The notes under the pieces: generated by a model | Seen by the model: the letters and a program-made list of their open reading frames with translations, nothing else | Database searches by the model: none | Told to the model about the DNA's origin: nothing | Translations under genes and position numbers: made by a program | Shown: positions 9,295 to 16,008 of the stretch, one piece after another | How positions within the stretch are numbered: the stretch's first letter is position 1 | Layout of the letters: every line of letters starts with the position of its first letter | Assembly (NCBI GenBank): GCA_022820365.1 | Contig: JAJEFO010000134.1 | Span: 1 to 50,624 of the forward strand | Reading direction: 5' to 3' | DNA from: Silicimonas sp. | GTDB taxonomy: Bacteria; Pseudomonadota; Alphaproteobacteria; Rhodobacterales; Rhodobacteraceae | Length of the DNA: 50,624 bases

Positions 9295-10698
9295 ATGCCA
9301 AGCTTGAACGATGAGTTGAAGAAACATGCCAACCCGGTCGAGATGCTGAGGAACAGCAAGGCCGGTATGTATGTCTATCCGGTCGTCGCGCCGGAATTTC
9401 AGAACTGGCGGATCGAACAAGCCGCGTGGCGCAAAAAGGCAGTTCTGTTCGACCAGTCGCATCACATGGACGAAGTGATCGTCGAAGGTCCGCAGGCTGA
9501 AGAGTTTCTCGCCCGTCATGGCATCAACAGCTTTGTCAAATTCGACCTCAATCGGGCCAAGCACTATGTGCCTGTCACGCCAAATGGCCACGTGATCGGC
9601 GACCACATCATATTTCGCGAGCGCAAGGACAAGTTCGTTCTCGTGGGACGTGCACCGACGTCAAACTGGCTGATGTTTGCAGCCGCCTGGGGGAAGTGGA
9701 ATGTGCGGTTGCGGTACGATCCTCGCTCGCCAAGCCGTCCTGACGGGGAACGTGTCTTGCGCGAACACTACCGCTATCAGATCCAGGGACCCGACGTGGC
9801 GAAGGTCATCGAGAAGATGAACGGCGGGCCAATCCCGGAAATCAAGTTCTTTCATGTCGACTGGATCAATATCGGGTCCAAGCGCGTTCAGGCGCTGCGC
9901 CATGGCATGGCCGGTGCGCCCGGTCTGGAAATCTGGGGCCCCTACAAGGACAAGCACTACATCCATTCGACAATCCTTGAAGCTGCGCGGGATGCAGGTG
10001 TCGACCTGGTTCAGTGCGGGAGCCGCGCCTATGCCACGAACACGCTTGAATCCGGCTGGATCCCGTCGCCTCTTCCCGGCATCTACACTGGCGACGGAAT
10101 GCTTGCTGACTACCGCGACTGGCTCGGCTCCGACAGTTACGAGGCCACTGGCGCAATTGGCGGCTCATTCGTTTCCGACAATATTGAAGATTACTACGTG
10201 AACCCGTTCGAACTCGGATACGACTTTTACATCGGCTGGAAAAAGAGCGACTTCGTCGGCAAGAGCGCACTTGCGTCAATGAAAGACGCTCCCACCAATC
10301 GCAAGAAAGCCACGTTTGAGTGGAACCGCGAAGACGTTCTCAACGTGATCGCTTCAGCCTTCGAGGACGGGACACCATGCAAGTGGATTGATTTTCCGAT
10401 GGTGAACTATGCCTCCTCCAGTGCCGACATGCTTCTGCAGGACGACAAAATGGTCGGGATGAGCATGTTCACCAGCTACAGTTGGAACGAACGCTGTGTG
10501 CTGTCTTTGGGTGTGATCGATCAGGATGTCGAGATCGGGGATGTCCTGACGTTGAAGTGGGGCGAACCGGAACCGACGCAAAAGACTTCGACCGAATTGC
10601 ATCGTCAGGCCGATATCCGGGTGCGGGTGTCGCCGACGCCCTTTGCCAGTGAGGCGCGCGAAAACTATGCTGAAAGCTGGCGGACCAGAAGCGCCTGA
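9295..10698 (+). CDS. LigM/DesA-like tetrahydrofolate-dependent O-demethylase (GcvT fold)
   Basis: The 467-residue protein belongs to the aminomethyltransferase (GcvT) superfamily. It resembles Sphingobium LigM and DesA, which move the methyl group of vanillate/3-O-methylgallate or syringate to tetrahydrofolate. Segments remembered from that family appear in order: VYPVVAPEFQNWR (about 22), PEIKFFHV (about 182), ALRHGMAGAPGLEIWGP (about 201), NTLESGWIPSPLP (about 247) and IGGSFVSDNIEDYY (about 284). The ATG at 9295 follows GGGAGGA. A 161-bp gap from the ThDP gene may hold a second promoter, but orientation and context suggest the same regulon. DmdA-like dimethylsulfoniopropionate demethylases share the fold and are a less likely alternative. 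Confidence 0.85.
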   Translation: MPSLNDELKKHANPVEMLRNSKAGMYVYPVVAPEFQNWRIEQAAWRKKAVLFDQSHHMDEVIVEGPQAEEFLARHGINSFVKFDLNRAKHYVPVTPNGHVIGDHIIFRERKDKFVLVGRAPTSNWLMFAAAWGKWNVRLRYDPRSPSRPDGERVLREHYRYQIQGPDVAKVIEKMNGGPIPEIKFFHVDWINIGSKRVQALRHGMAGAPGLEIWGPYKDKHYIHSTILEAARDAGVDLVQCGSRAYATNTLESGWIPSPLPGIYTGDGMLADYRDWLGSDSYEATGAIGGSFVSDNIEDYYVNPFELGYDFYIGWKKSDFVGKSALASMKDAPTNRKKATFEWNREDVLNVIASAFEDGTPCKWIDFPMVNYASSSADMLLQDDKMVGMSMFTSYSWNERCVLSLGVIDQDVEIGDVLTLKWGEPEPTQKTSTELHRQADIRVRVSPTPFASEARENYAESWRTRSA

Positions 10699-11065
10699 AG
10701 CCATCGACAATTGGATCCATGCCTGGAGTGATTCACTTTCGGCATGGGGGCTGGTCCTTTGGCACCGGGTTTCACAATGTGCCATCCGAAAGGTCGTGCG
10801 ATCCGGTTCGGGCGTGTTTCGTGCCGACAGCAGTAACCAGCCGCGTCTGAATCTCGGTCCGCGGCTGGCAGAACTTGAGCGCCGACAGTTGGAGAACATG
10901 GAACGGCCGAGCCGTTGTTGGCAGGCTGCAACGGCACTGGCCGCGCGACCGGGCGACGGCGTTGACGAGGTCGACCGACGCTGAGGCCCTCGTTCAGGGC
11001 GTTGGCATCGGCCAGCCCGACGGTCCACTATATCAGTGCTTTCGCCACTTGATCACAAAGCAGCT
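10699..11065. other. Intergenic region between convergent genes
   Basis: These 367 bp lie between the O-demethylase stop and the stop of the convergent Ldh-family gene. No credible gene is seen. Short open frames exist on both strands but lack recognisable motifs and good ribosome sites. No strong terminator with a T-run was found. Confidence 0.5.
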
Positions 11066-12043
11066 TCAGAACGGAGCAACGATTCCTAACTCCCCAGCCT
11101 TGTCGTGGAGTTCTTTGGCGGTGTCTTCCGGCAATCGAATACCGTCCTGGCGCAGCCTCGCATCTGACCGCGCCTCCATCTCGCCAGGGTAGTATATTTC
11201 GTCGACACCTGGCTGGCGTGGCGTTGCCTTCAACTCGTCGATCAGTCGCTCCATGTCTGCCTCGAAATCCACCAGAGGTCGCGTCGCCTTGATGTCGATT
11301 GCAAGGGCAAGATGGCCAGCCCCGCTGACGCCGTCCGGCACGTATGGACCAACCACCGAGCTGCCAAATCGGCTTCCGGGCAGGATCCCCGACAGCACGT
11401 CCATGATTGTCGAAACGGCATATCCCTTGTGGCCCGCCATGGGCAAGATTGTTCCGGCGATGCCCGCTTCCGGATCCGTAGTCGCATTGCCGTCAGAGTC
11501 CATGGCCCAACCGTCCGGGATGCGTTCGTTGCGCTGCCGGGCCAGGTAAAGCTTGCCGCGGGCAACGGAGGTGTTTGCGATATCCAGCATCATGGGCGCA
11601 TGGCGGCCTGCCGGGGCGGACCATGACCATGGGTTCGTCCCGACCCGCCTTTCCTTGCCACCCCAAGGGGCCATCGCCGGGCTGGCATTGGTCGAGATGA
11701 AGCCGACGCACCCGGCCAAGGCGGCCAGCCTCGTGAAGTACATCGCGGTCCCGAAGTGCCCCGAATTCCGCACGGTGACTGCGCCGATGCCAAACTCCTT
11801 TGACAGCGCGATCGCCTTGGACATTGCCGAGTGCGCAACCACCTGACCAAGCCCGCCCTGGCCGTCAATGGTAGCGATCGCGCCGAATCCACCGTCTGTC
11901 AGTGGCTCCGCGTTTCCGCGCACGGCTCCGCTCTTCAGCCGCTCTGCGTACCAAAAGAGACGCATAACGCCATGCGACTGGTGACCCCAGAGGTCTGCCT
12001 GAACCAATGTATCAGCAACAATGTCCGCGGCCTGGCCGTTCAC
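11066..12043 (-). CDS. Ldh/AllD-family NAD(P)-dependent 2-hydroxyacid dehydrogenase, N-terminus short
   Basis: The 325-residue frame belongs to the malate/L-lactate dehydrogenase family that includes AllD, ComC and YlbC. Visible are QADLWGHQSHGVMRL with the family His (about 16-30), RNSGHFGTAMYF (about 91), VGTNPWSWSAPAG (about 133), GHKGYAVSTIMDVLSG (about 204) and QPGVDEIYYPGE (about 277). The first usable start is GTG 12043. The frame stays open upstream to a TAG at 12086-12088, and those codons read ICIQAFGV, which fits the family helix. About 10-20 N-terminal residues appear to be lost, or a rare start (ATT) is used. It could make a 2-oxoacid for the nearby ThDP decarboxylase. AllD activity is possible, but the ureide genes are 14 kb away. 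Confidence 0.75.
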   Translation of the reverse strand: MNGQAADIVADTLVQADLWGHQSHGVMRLFWYAERLKSGAVRGNAEPLTDGGFGAIATIDGQGGLGQVVAHSAMSKAIALSKEFGIGAVTVRNSGHFGTAMYFTRLAALAGCVGFISTNASPAMAPWGGKERRVGTNPWSWSAPAGRHAPMMLDIANTSVARGKLYLARQRNERIPDGWAMDSDGNATTDPEAGIAGTILPMAGHKGYAVSTIMDVLSGILPGSRFGSSVVGPYVPDGVSGAGHLALAIDIKATRPLVDFEADMERLIDELKATPRQPGVDEIYYPGEMEARSDARLRQDGIRLPEDTAKELHDKAGELGIVAPF

Positions 12044-12308
12044 TCCAAATGCTTGAATGCAAATTGAAGCAAATCCACGCAGGGCCTAGTGAGGAACGCT
12101 TTGAACCATCCGGGTCAGCCTATCTCATGCCCAACCGGAAGGAGTCCAGGTTCTCCGGCGTCGACATTCGTCTGAACTGCTTCGACCAGGGCGTCTGACC
12201 AGAAGACGCGCAAGTCCTCGGTTCTTGACTGATCAATGAACCCTTGGGGCAGGCGTTGCGGCAACTAGGTCACGTGGCCGGGAAAGGCACCGCTGTCCGT
12301 GACGCCGG

Positions 12309-12734
12309 TCAACGACAGCCATCAATCGCTTCCTCCCTGTTGCGGAGCACGTCCAGTCCGCCCGGATCCCTGTCCAGCAACAGGAGTGCGCTGGTGATGG
12401 CGCCGCTCGCAAGAACGTCACCGCTTTCGTATTTCTGGAAGGCATTCGGTCCGCCGCCGATCAACCGCCCCGCGTCCTTCTGCGTGAGTCCGAGTTTCTT
12501 GCGAATTCGCCGGACGGCCTGTGGGTCAAGGCGACCGTCAACCTTTGCTTTGAGGCTGGCAAGCGCCTTGTTGGAGACCTTCATGTCGGCTCCTTCGTGA
12601 ATGCTCTCTCCGCTGGCTTCACAGTACCAGCCGGGCATGTCCACGATGGTCGATTCACCTTTGTAGACAATCTTCATCGGCCGTGTGTTGCGGTGCATCG
12701 GCGCCCCGGTTTCCGGGCAGACTGGATTACCCAT
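12309..12734 (-). CDS. mqsA: MqsA-family antitoxin
   Basis: The 141-residue protein has an N-terminal YgiT-type domain (about 1-65) with YKGESTIVDMPGWYC, and a C-terminal HTH_XRE domain (about 70-135) with KKLGLTQKDAGRLIGGGPNAFQKYESG, closely like E. coli MqsA. The ATG at 12734 was chosen because it overlaps the toxin stop by eight bases and CPETGAPM starts just after. Of the two CxxC zinc pairs of E. coli MqsA, only the first Cys of each remains (CPET, CEAS), so classical zinc binding looks lost. It should neutralise the toxin and repress the operon. The toxin comes first, as in E. coli mqsRA. Confidence 0.88.
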   Translation of the reverse strand: MGNPVCPETGAPMHRNTRPMKIVYKGESTIVDMPGWYCEASGESIHEGADMKVSNKALASLKAKVDGRLDPQAVRRIRKKLGLTQKDAGRLIGGGPNAFQKYESGDVLASGAITSALLLLDRDPGGLDVLRNREEAIDGCR

Positions 12735-13044
12735 TGTCGTTCTCCTTGAAGGACAGCAGAAGGAACTCGTTCTCGGCATCAGCCGTGAATTTCACATAGA
12801 GCGGACCGGCCTCCGACGGGACATTATAAACGTCTTGCCAGACGCGGTGATCCGCATAGGAGGTCATGGACTTTCGAAAGTCGTGACTTTCAATGGACTG
12901 AATGACACAGACAATCTCTTCACTCCCAAACCCCAATTCGGCGGCGGTGCGAATTGCCGTGCCCGTCGCCCTGAGTCGATCCGACGTGCAGAAAGTCGAT
13001 TTGATCGCATCAAGATCATGGGTCGGCTTCAGCTTTTCTGTCAT
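12727..13044 (-). CDS. mqsR: MqsR-family toxin (mRNA interferase)
   Basis: The 105-residue protein matches MqsR in size and pattern: KPTHDLDAIKSTF at the N-terminus, ELGFGSEEIVCVIQSI in the middle, FRKSMTSYADHRVWQDVY and a C-terminal GPLYVKFTADAENEFLLLSFKE. MqsR toxins have a RelE-like fold and cut mRNA, in E. coli at GCU sites. It starts at ATG 13044, three bases after a KpnI-like GGTACC, and overlaps mqsA by eight bases. This overlap and order suggest co-translation with its antitoxin. Confidence 0.88.
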   Translation of the reverse strand: MTEKLKPTHDLDAIKSTFCTSDRLRATGTAIRTAAELGFGSEEIVCVIQSIESHDFRKSMTSYADHRVWQDVYNVPSEAGPLYVKFTADAENEFLLLSFKENDNG

Positions 13045-13054
13045 GGTACCCTAC

Positions 13055-13078
13055 GCAACCATTATGGTGTTTTGTCAA
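13055..13078 (-). promoter_or_regulatory. mqsRA promoter element and dyad operator
   Basis: On the minus strand a perfect -35 hexamer TTGACA lies at 13073-13078, 28 bases before the toxin start. Just downstream is the dyad ACCAT-T-ATGGT (plus strand 13058-13068) within AACC-N5-GGTG. E. coli MqsA binds AACCT/AGGTT palindromes, so this is a plausible autoregulatory operator. No good -10 hexamer is seen at normal spacing. Confidence 0.45.
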
Positions 13079-13176
13079 GTGGTAATTTCGGGGCTGATTT
13101 CCCATCCATGACAATCAAGCTAGGGCCCTTTATCTCATTAGCCGAGCCTCGGACGGAGCAACCAGATATGCCATGG

Positions 13177-13341
13177 TCAGGACCTGTCGGCATAACGAGC
13201 GCGGAGTTCCGTGAGCACCTGATCGGCCGGGATGTCAGTCCCATCGCCAATGCAGGCCTCGATTGCGTCTTGCAACGCTTCAAGCTCGCGCCGGTCCCCG
13301 TGAAGCAGCCCGAAGTTCACCGATGCCCATCCGAGATTGCG
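13177..13341 (-). pseudogene. Remnant of a ParD/addiction-module antitoxin C-terminus
   Basis: The frame read from about 13341 to a stop at 13177 gives LHGDRRELEALQDAIEACIG (about 13305-13246) followed by DIPADQVLTELRARYADRS. The PADxVxxxLRARY ending is typical of the C-terminal toxin-binding arm of ParD-like and similar short antitoxins. No N-terminal ribbon-helix-helix part precedes it; upstream the frame runs into the end of the TrmB gene. No partner toxin is adjacent. I read it as a decayed antitoxin, with low certainty because the match is short. Confidence 0.3.
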
Positions 13342-13351
13342 ATCCTGAGTG

Positions 13352-14257
13352 TCAACTGTCCCGCTTCGCGGCATGGACTTCCCTGGAATCGGCCTGCTCC
13401 CTCTGGCGCTCTTCGAACAGCGCGTATTGATCCGGGGTGTAGCTGTGTTGCCGCAGTTCCCGCAGGTTCGGGCCGAATTCGAGATCGATTTCCTTGCGAA
13501 AGACCCGGAAGATCTCTGCCATGTAGTAGTCATGGCGCAGCAGCGAAATTGCCATCTTGACGATTGCATGGCTCTCGGTGTGCGACGCGGTGACTGTATC
13601 GTCGCAGTTGGCTGTCAGCATTTCACGGTGATCGGCCGTCAACGTGAAGTGGTTGTCGGCAAAACCCATGGGAAAGCCCGTCCCCTCATGCTCGTAAACC
13701 TCGCAGAGGTCGTTGAAGCGAAACTCGTCCGCGTCGTCGCCGTAGAGAATGATCAGGAGCCGAACGCGTCGGACTGTCACGGCCTCGTGCAACGCTGAGG
13801 CGTGCCGGCGCAGAATCTCGGCATCAGCCTTGAACCAGATCGAGGTCTCTGAATTGGCAATCATCTCATCGACCTTGGCATGGACCTCTGCGTCGCCGCT
13901 GAGATTCCAGACAAAGCGCTCGCCCGGTTCGACGGTCATCTCCGACAGCCGATTTGCCACGCTCTCGCATAACTCGCCAGTCTTGGCAGCAATTGTCCGG
14001 AACAACACGTCGGGGGGCTGGGGCACGTATCGCACCGGGTTGGTGCTGACGGGCATTATCGCCTTGCGCGTGGTCAGTGCGTTCAATGCGGAATAGGTGT
14101 TGGGGCGCGGCACTCCGGATCCGTTCGAGACCTCGTACGCCGTGGCAGGCGATTTGGCGAGCAGCGCCAGATAGACCCGCGCCTCGTAGTCAGTGAAGCC
14201 GAGGCCTTTCATGTTGCTCAACACCGTCAGCGTTTCGGTATTCAAGTGCTGGTTCAT
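13352..14257 (-). CDS. TrmB-family transcriptional regulator
   Basis: The 301-residue protein has a TrmB winged HTH at about 10-80 (LGFTDYEARVYLALLAKSPATAYEVS, then SGVPRPNTYSALNAL). A coiled linker and an effector domain follow (about 105-280) with the WFKADAEILRRHA region of the C-terminal TrmB sensor. ATG 14257 starts just ahead of the HTH; the upstream open stretch has no homology. It diverges from the TTT transporter operon, with a 24-bp inverted repeat in between, and so probably represses or activates that operon. TrmB proteins are best known as archaeal sugar sensors; in proteobacteria they are less studied. Confidence 0.85.
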   Translation of the reverse strand: MNQHLNTETLTVLSNMKGLGFTDYEARVYLALLAKSPATAYEVSNGSGVPRPNTYSALNALTTRKAIMPVSTNPVRYVPQPPDVLFRTIAAKTGELCESVANRLSEMTVEPGERFVWNLSGDAEVHAKVDEMIANSETSIWFKADAEILRRHASALHEAVTVRRVRLLIILYGDDADEFRFNDLCEVYEHEGTGFPMGFADNHFTLTADHREMLTANCDDTVTASHTESHAIVKMAISLLRHDYYMAEIFRVFRKEIDLEFGPNLRELRQHSYTPDQYALFEERQREQADSREVHAAKRDS

Positions 14258-14309
14258 CGCGACCGCTTGAGTTGCCAGCTGCCGCAAAATGCCGCGACAG
14301 CATGAGGAT

Positions 14310-14333
14310 GTGTAGTTGCTATTGCCACTACAC
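14310..14333. promoter_or_regulatory. Near-perfect inverted repeat, candidate TrmB operator
   Basis: Arms GTGTAGTTGC (14310-14319) and GCCACTACAC (14324-14333) pair at 9 of 10 positions around the spacer TATT. The repeat sits in the 161-bp gap between the divergent TrmB gene and tctC, 53 bp from the regulator's start codon. Its length and symmetry suit a dimeric winged-helix regulator. Binding is inferred from position. Confidence 0.55.
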
Positions 14334-14418
14334 TCATTATCAGCTAACAGTCGCCCGCAGGTCAAGTCGCTTCCATGGTGGGACGCTTGGTCATTCTGGA
14401 CCGAATTGGGAGGAACCA

Positions 14419-15369
14419 ATGAGACTTACACGCAGATTGGCACTTGCTGCCGCGTTTGTTGCAGCACCGTTCGCGGTGCAGGCGCAGGACGATTTTCCGT
14501 CCAAGCCGATCGAGGTGGTGATCCATTCAAGCTACGGCGGCGGCACCGACACAACGGCGCGCATGATGATGATTCGCTCGCGCCGCAACCTTGAGACCGA
14601 CATGTATGTTGTTTCCAAGCGTGGCGGCTCGGGTGCCGCGGCGCAGGAGTACGTGTTGTCGAGACCGGCTGATGGCTACACGATCATGGCCTTGACCCAG
14701 ACGCATCTGTATACGATCGCGCAGGGCAAGTCGCCGATGAAGATCGATGACATCGTCGGCATCGCCCGCGCGATGGATGATCCGACGTTCATCACCGTAA
14801 GAAACGACAGCGATGTGACTTCGCTTGAGCAGCTTGTCGCGCTTGGAAAGGAGCGCGGGCTGAACTGGGGCGTGGCCAACATCGGAGGCACCGAACATAT
14901 CGGCCTGGCCAAGTTCTCGGATGCGGCGGAAATGAAGTACAAGCCCATTTCATTCGGTTCGGGTCTGCAGATGCTTCAGGCCCTCCTGTCTGGTGAGATC
15001 GACGCAACGCTGCCGAATGTCTCCGAAGCCGGCCAGATGATCGCCGACGGTTCGGTTCGTCCACTTGCCGTGATGTCAGAGGAGCGGCTCGCCGATTACC
15101 CGGATGTTCCGACGACCTTCGAGCTGGGCTATCCGGTCAGGACCTCGACCACCCGCGGTTATGCGGTGCGTGCAGGCACGCCGCCCGAGATCATCGCGAA
15201 GCTCTCGGAGGCACTGGTCAAGGCGATGAAGCACTCAACGTTTGCGAACTATCTCATGAGTGCGGGCCTTGATCCCGAGACTTCGCCGGCAGGTTGGGAA
15301 GTTTGGGACACGCAACTGAAGGCGGAATACGAGACTGCCGCCGAAGCGCTGAAGAAATTGGCCAACTAG
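14419..15369 (+). CDS. tctC: TTT transporter substrate-binding protein (TctC/Bug family)
   Basis: The 316-residue protein has a signal peptide of about 22 residues (AAPFAVQAQDDF) and a Bug/TctC fold. It shows FPSKPIEVVIHSSYGGGTD at the mature N-terminus, GGSGAAAQEYVLSRPADGYT near 74, and a C-terminal PDVPTTFELGYPV plus GTPPEIIAKLSEAL. It would bind an organic anion, commonly a di- or tricarboxylate, in the periplasm. GGGAGGA precedes ATG 14419. It heads the operon with tctB and tctA. Confidence 0.92.
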   Translation: MRLTRRLALAAAFVAAPFAVQAQDDFPSKPIEVVIHSSYGGGTDTTARMMMIRSRRNLETDMYVVSKRGGSGAAAQEYVLSRPADGYTIMALTQTHLYTIAQGKSPMKIDDIVGIARAMDDPTFITVRNDSDVTSLEQLVALGKERGLNWGVANIGGTEHIGLAKFSDAAEMKYKPISFGSGLQMLQALLSGEIDATLPNVSEAGQMIADGSVRPLAVMSEERLADYPDVPTTFELGYPVRTSTTRGYAVRAGTPPEIIAKLSEALVKAMKHSTFANYLMSAGLDPETSPAGWEVWDTQLKAEYETAAEALKKLAN

Positions 15370-15399
15370 GCCGACGCCCGTAGGGGCAGAGAAATGCGC

Positions 15400-15423
15400 G
15401 GCCGGCTCCATCCGGAGCCGGCC
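15400..15423 (+). promoter_or_regulatory. GC-rich hairpin between tctC and tctB
   Basis: GGCCGGCTCC (15400-15409) and GGAGCCGGCC (15414-15423) make a perfect 10-bp stem with a 4-nt loop, 30 bases after the tctC stop. There is no T-run. As in many binding-protein transporters, it probably protects the upstream transcript or thins transcription into the membrane genes. Confidence 0.6.
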
Positions 15424-15456
15424 CGCAGGCAGGGCTCATGACGATCGAGGGATGTG

Positions 15457-15999
15457 ATGAACCAGGATGCGAACGGACAAGATGCGCGCGAAGCGGGATT
15501 GCAGGACGGGCCAAAAGGGCTGCTTGACGGCCCGGATACCATCCTGGCACTGGTTCTGATCGCGCTCTGCGGGCTGCTCTACTGGGTGTCCGCCGGGTTT
15601 CCGGAGCCAGGGCTGTTTCTAGGTGAGAACGTCCTGCCGGAGCACTTCCCGCGCTTGCTGCTGGTTGCCATCGGCGTGCTTGCCTTGCTCCTGCCATTTG
15701 AACATCGGCTGGAGGTGGACCGCTGGCCATTGATCCGCAAGGCGCGAAGAGCACCCATCGGGGCGTCAACCTTCGTCACGATGGGCTCGTTGCTGATCCT
15801 TGTTGGCATCGGTGAATGGATCGGCACAATTCTGACGATTGTCATCGCCGCCGTCGGCCTGCCGCTGCTGTGGGGCGAGCGGCGCTTGATGCTGATCATT
15901 CCCTATGCGGCGATCTTCACCGGGATCGTTACCTACCTCTTTTCGATCGTTCTCAGCGTCTATTTCGAGCCCGGCGTGTTCGGGCTGACGCTGCGCTAG
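15457..15999 (+). CDS. tctB: TTT transporter small membrane subunit TctB
   Basis: The 180-residue protein has four hydrophobic segments (about 25-43, 62-81, 103-121 and 124-175, the last a split pair), the size and layout of TctB. ATG 15457 is used; a GTG one codon earlier (15454) is an alternative with the GAGGG ribosome site close by. It pairs with TctA to form the membrane part of the transporter. Sequence conservation in TctB is low, so the call rests strongly on position between tctC and tctA. Confidence 0.88.
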   Translation: MNQDANGQDAREAGLQDGPKGLLDGPDTILALVLIALCGLLYWVSAGFPEPGLFLGENVLPEHFPRLLLVAIGVLALLLPFEHRLEVDRWPLIRKARRAPIGASTFVTMGSLLILVGIGEWIGTILTIVIAAVGLPLLWGERRLMLIIPYAAIFTGIVTYLFSIVLSVYFEPGVFGLTLR

Positions 16000-16008
16000 G
16001 GGGCGGAC

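Noticed and set aside
11066-12043. Assignment of the Ldh-family gene as AllD of the ureide pathway
   Set aside because: Family membership allows it, but it lies 14 kb from the ureide genes and next to the decarboxylase operon; AllA already handles ureidoglycolate.
12685-13560. 291-codon open frame on the plus strand
   Set aside because: It overlaps mqsR, its promoter and the end of the TrmB gene, which are better supported.
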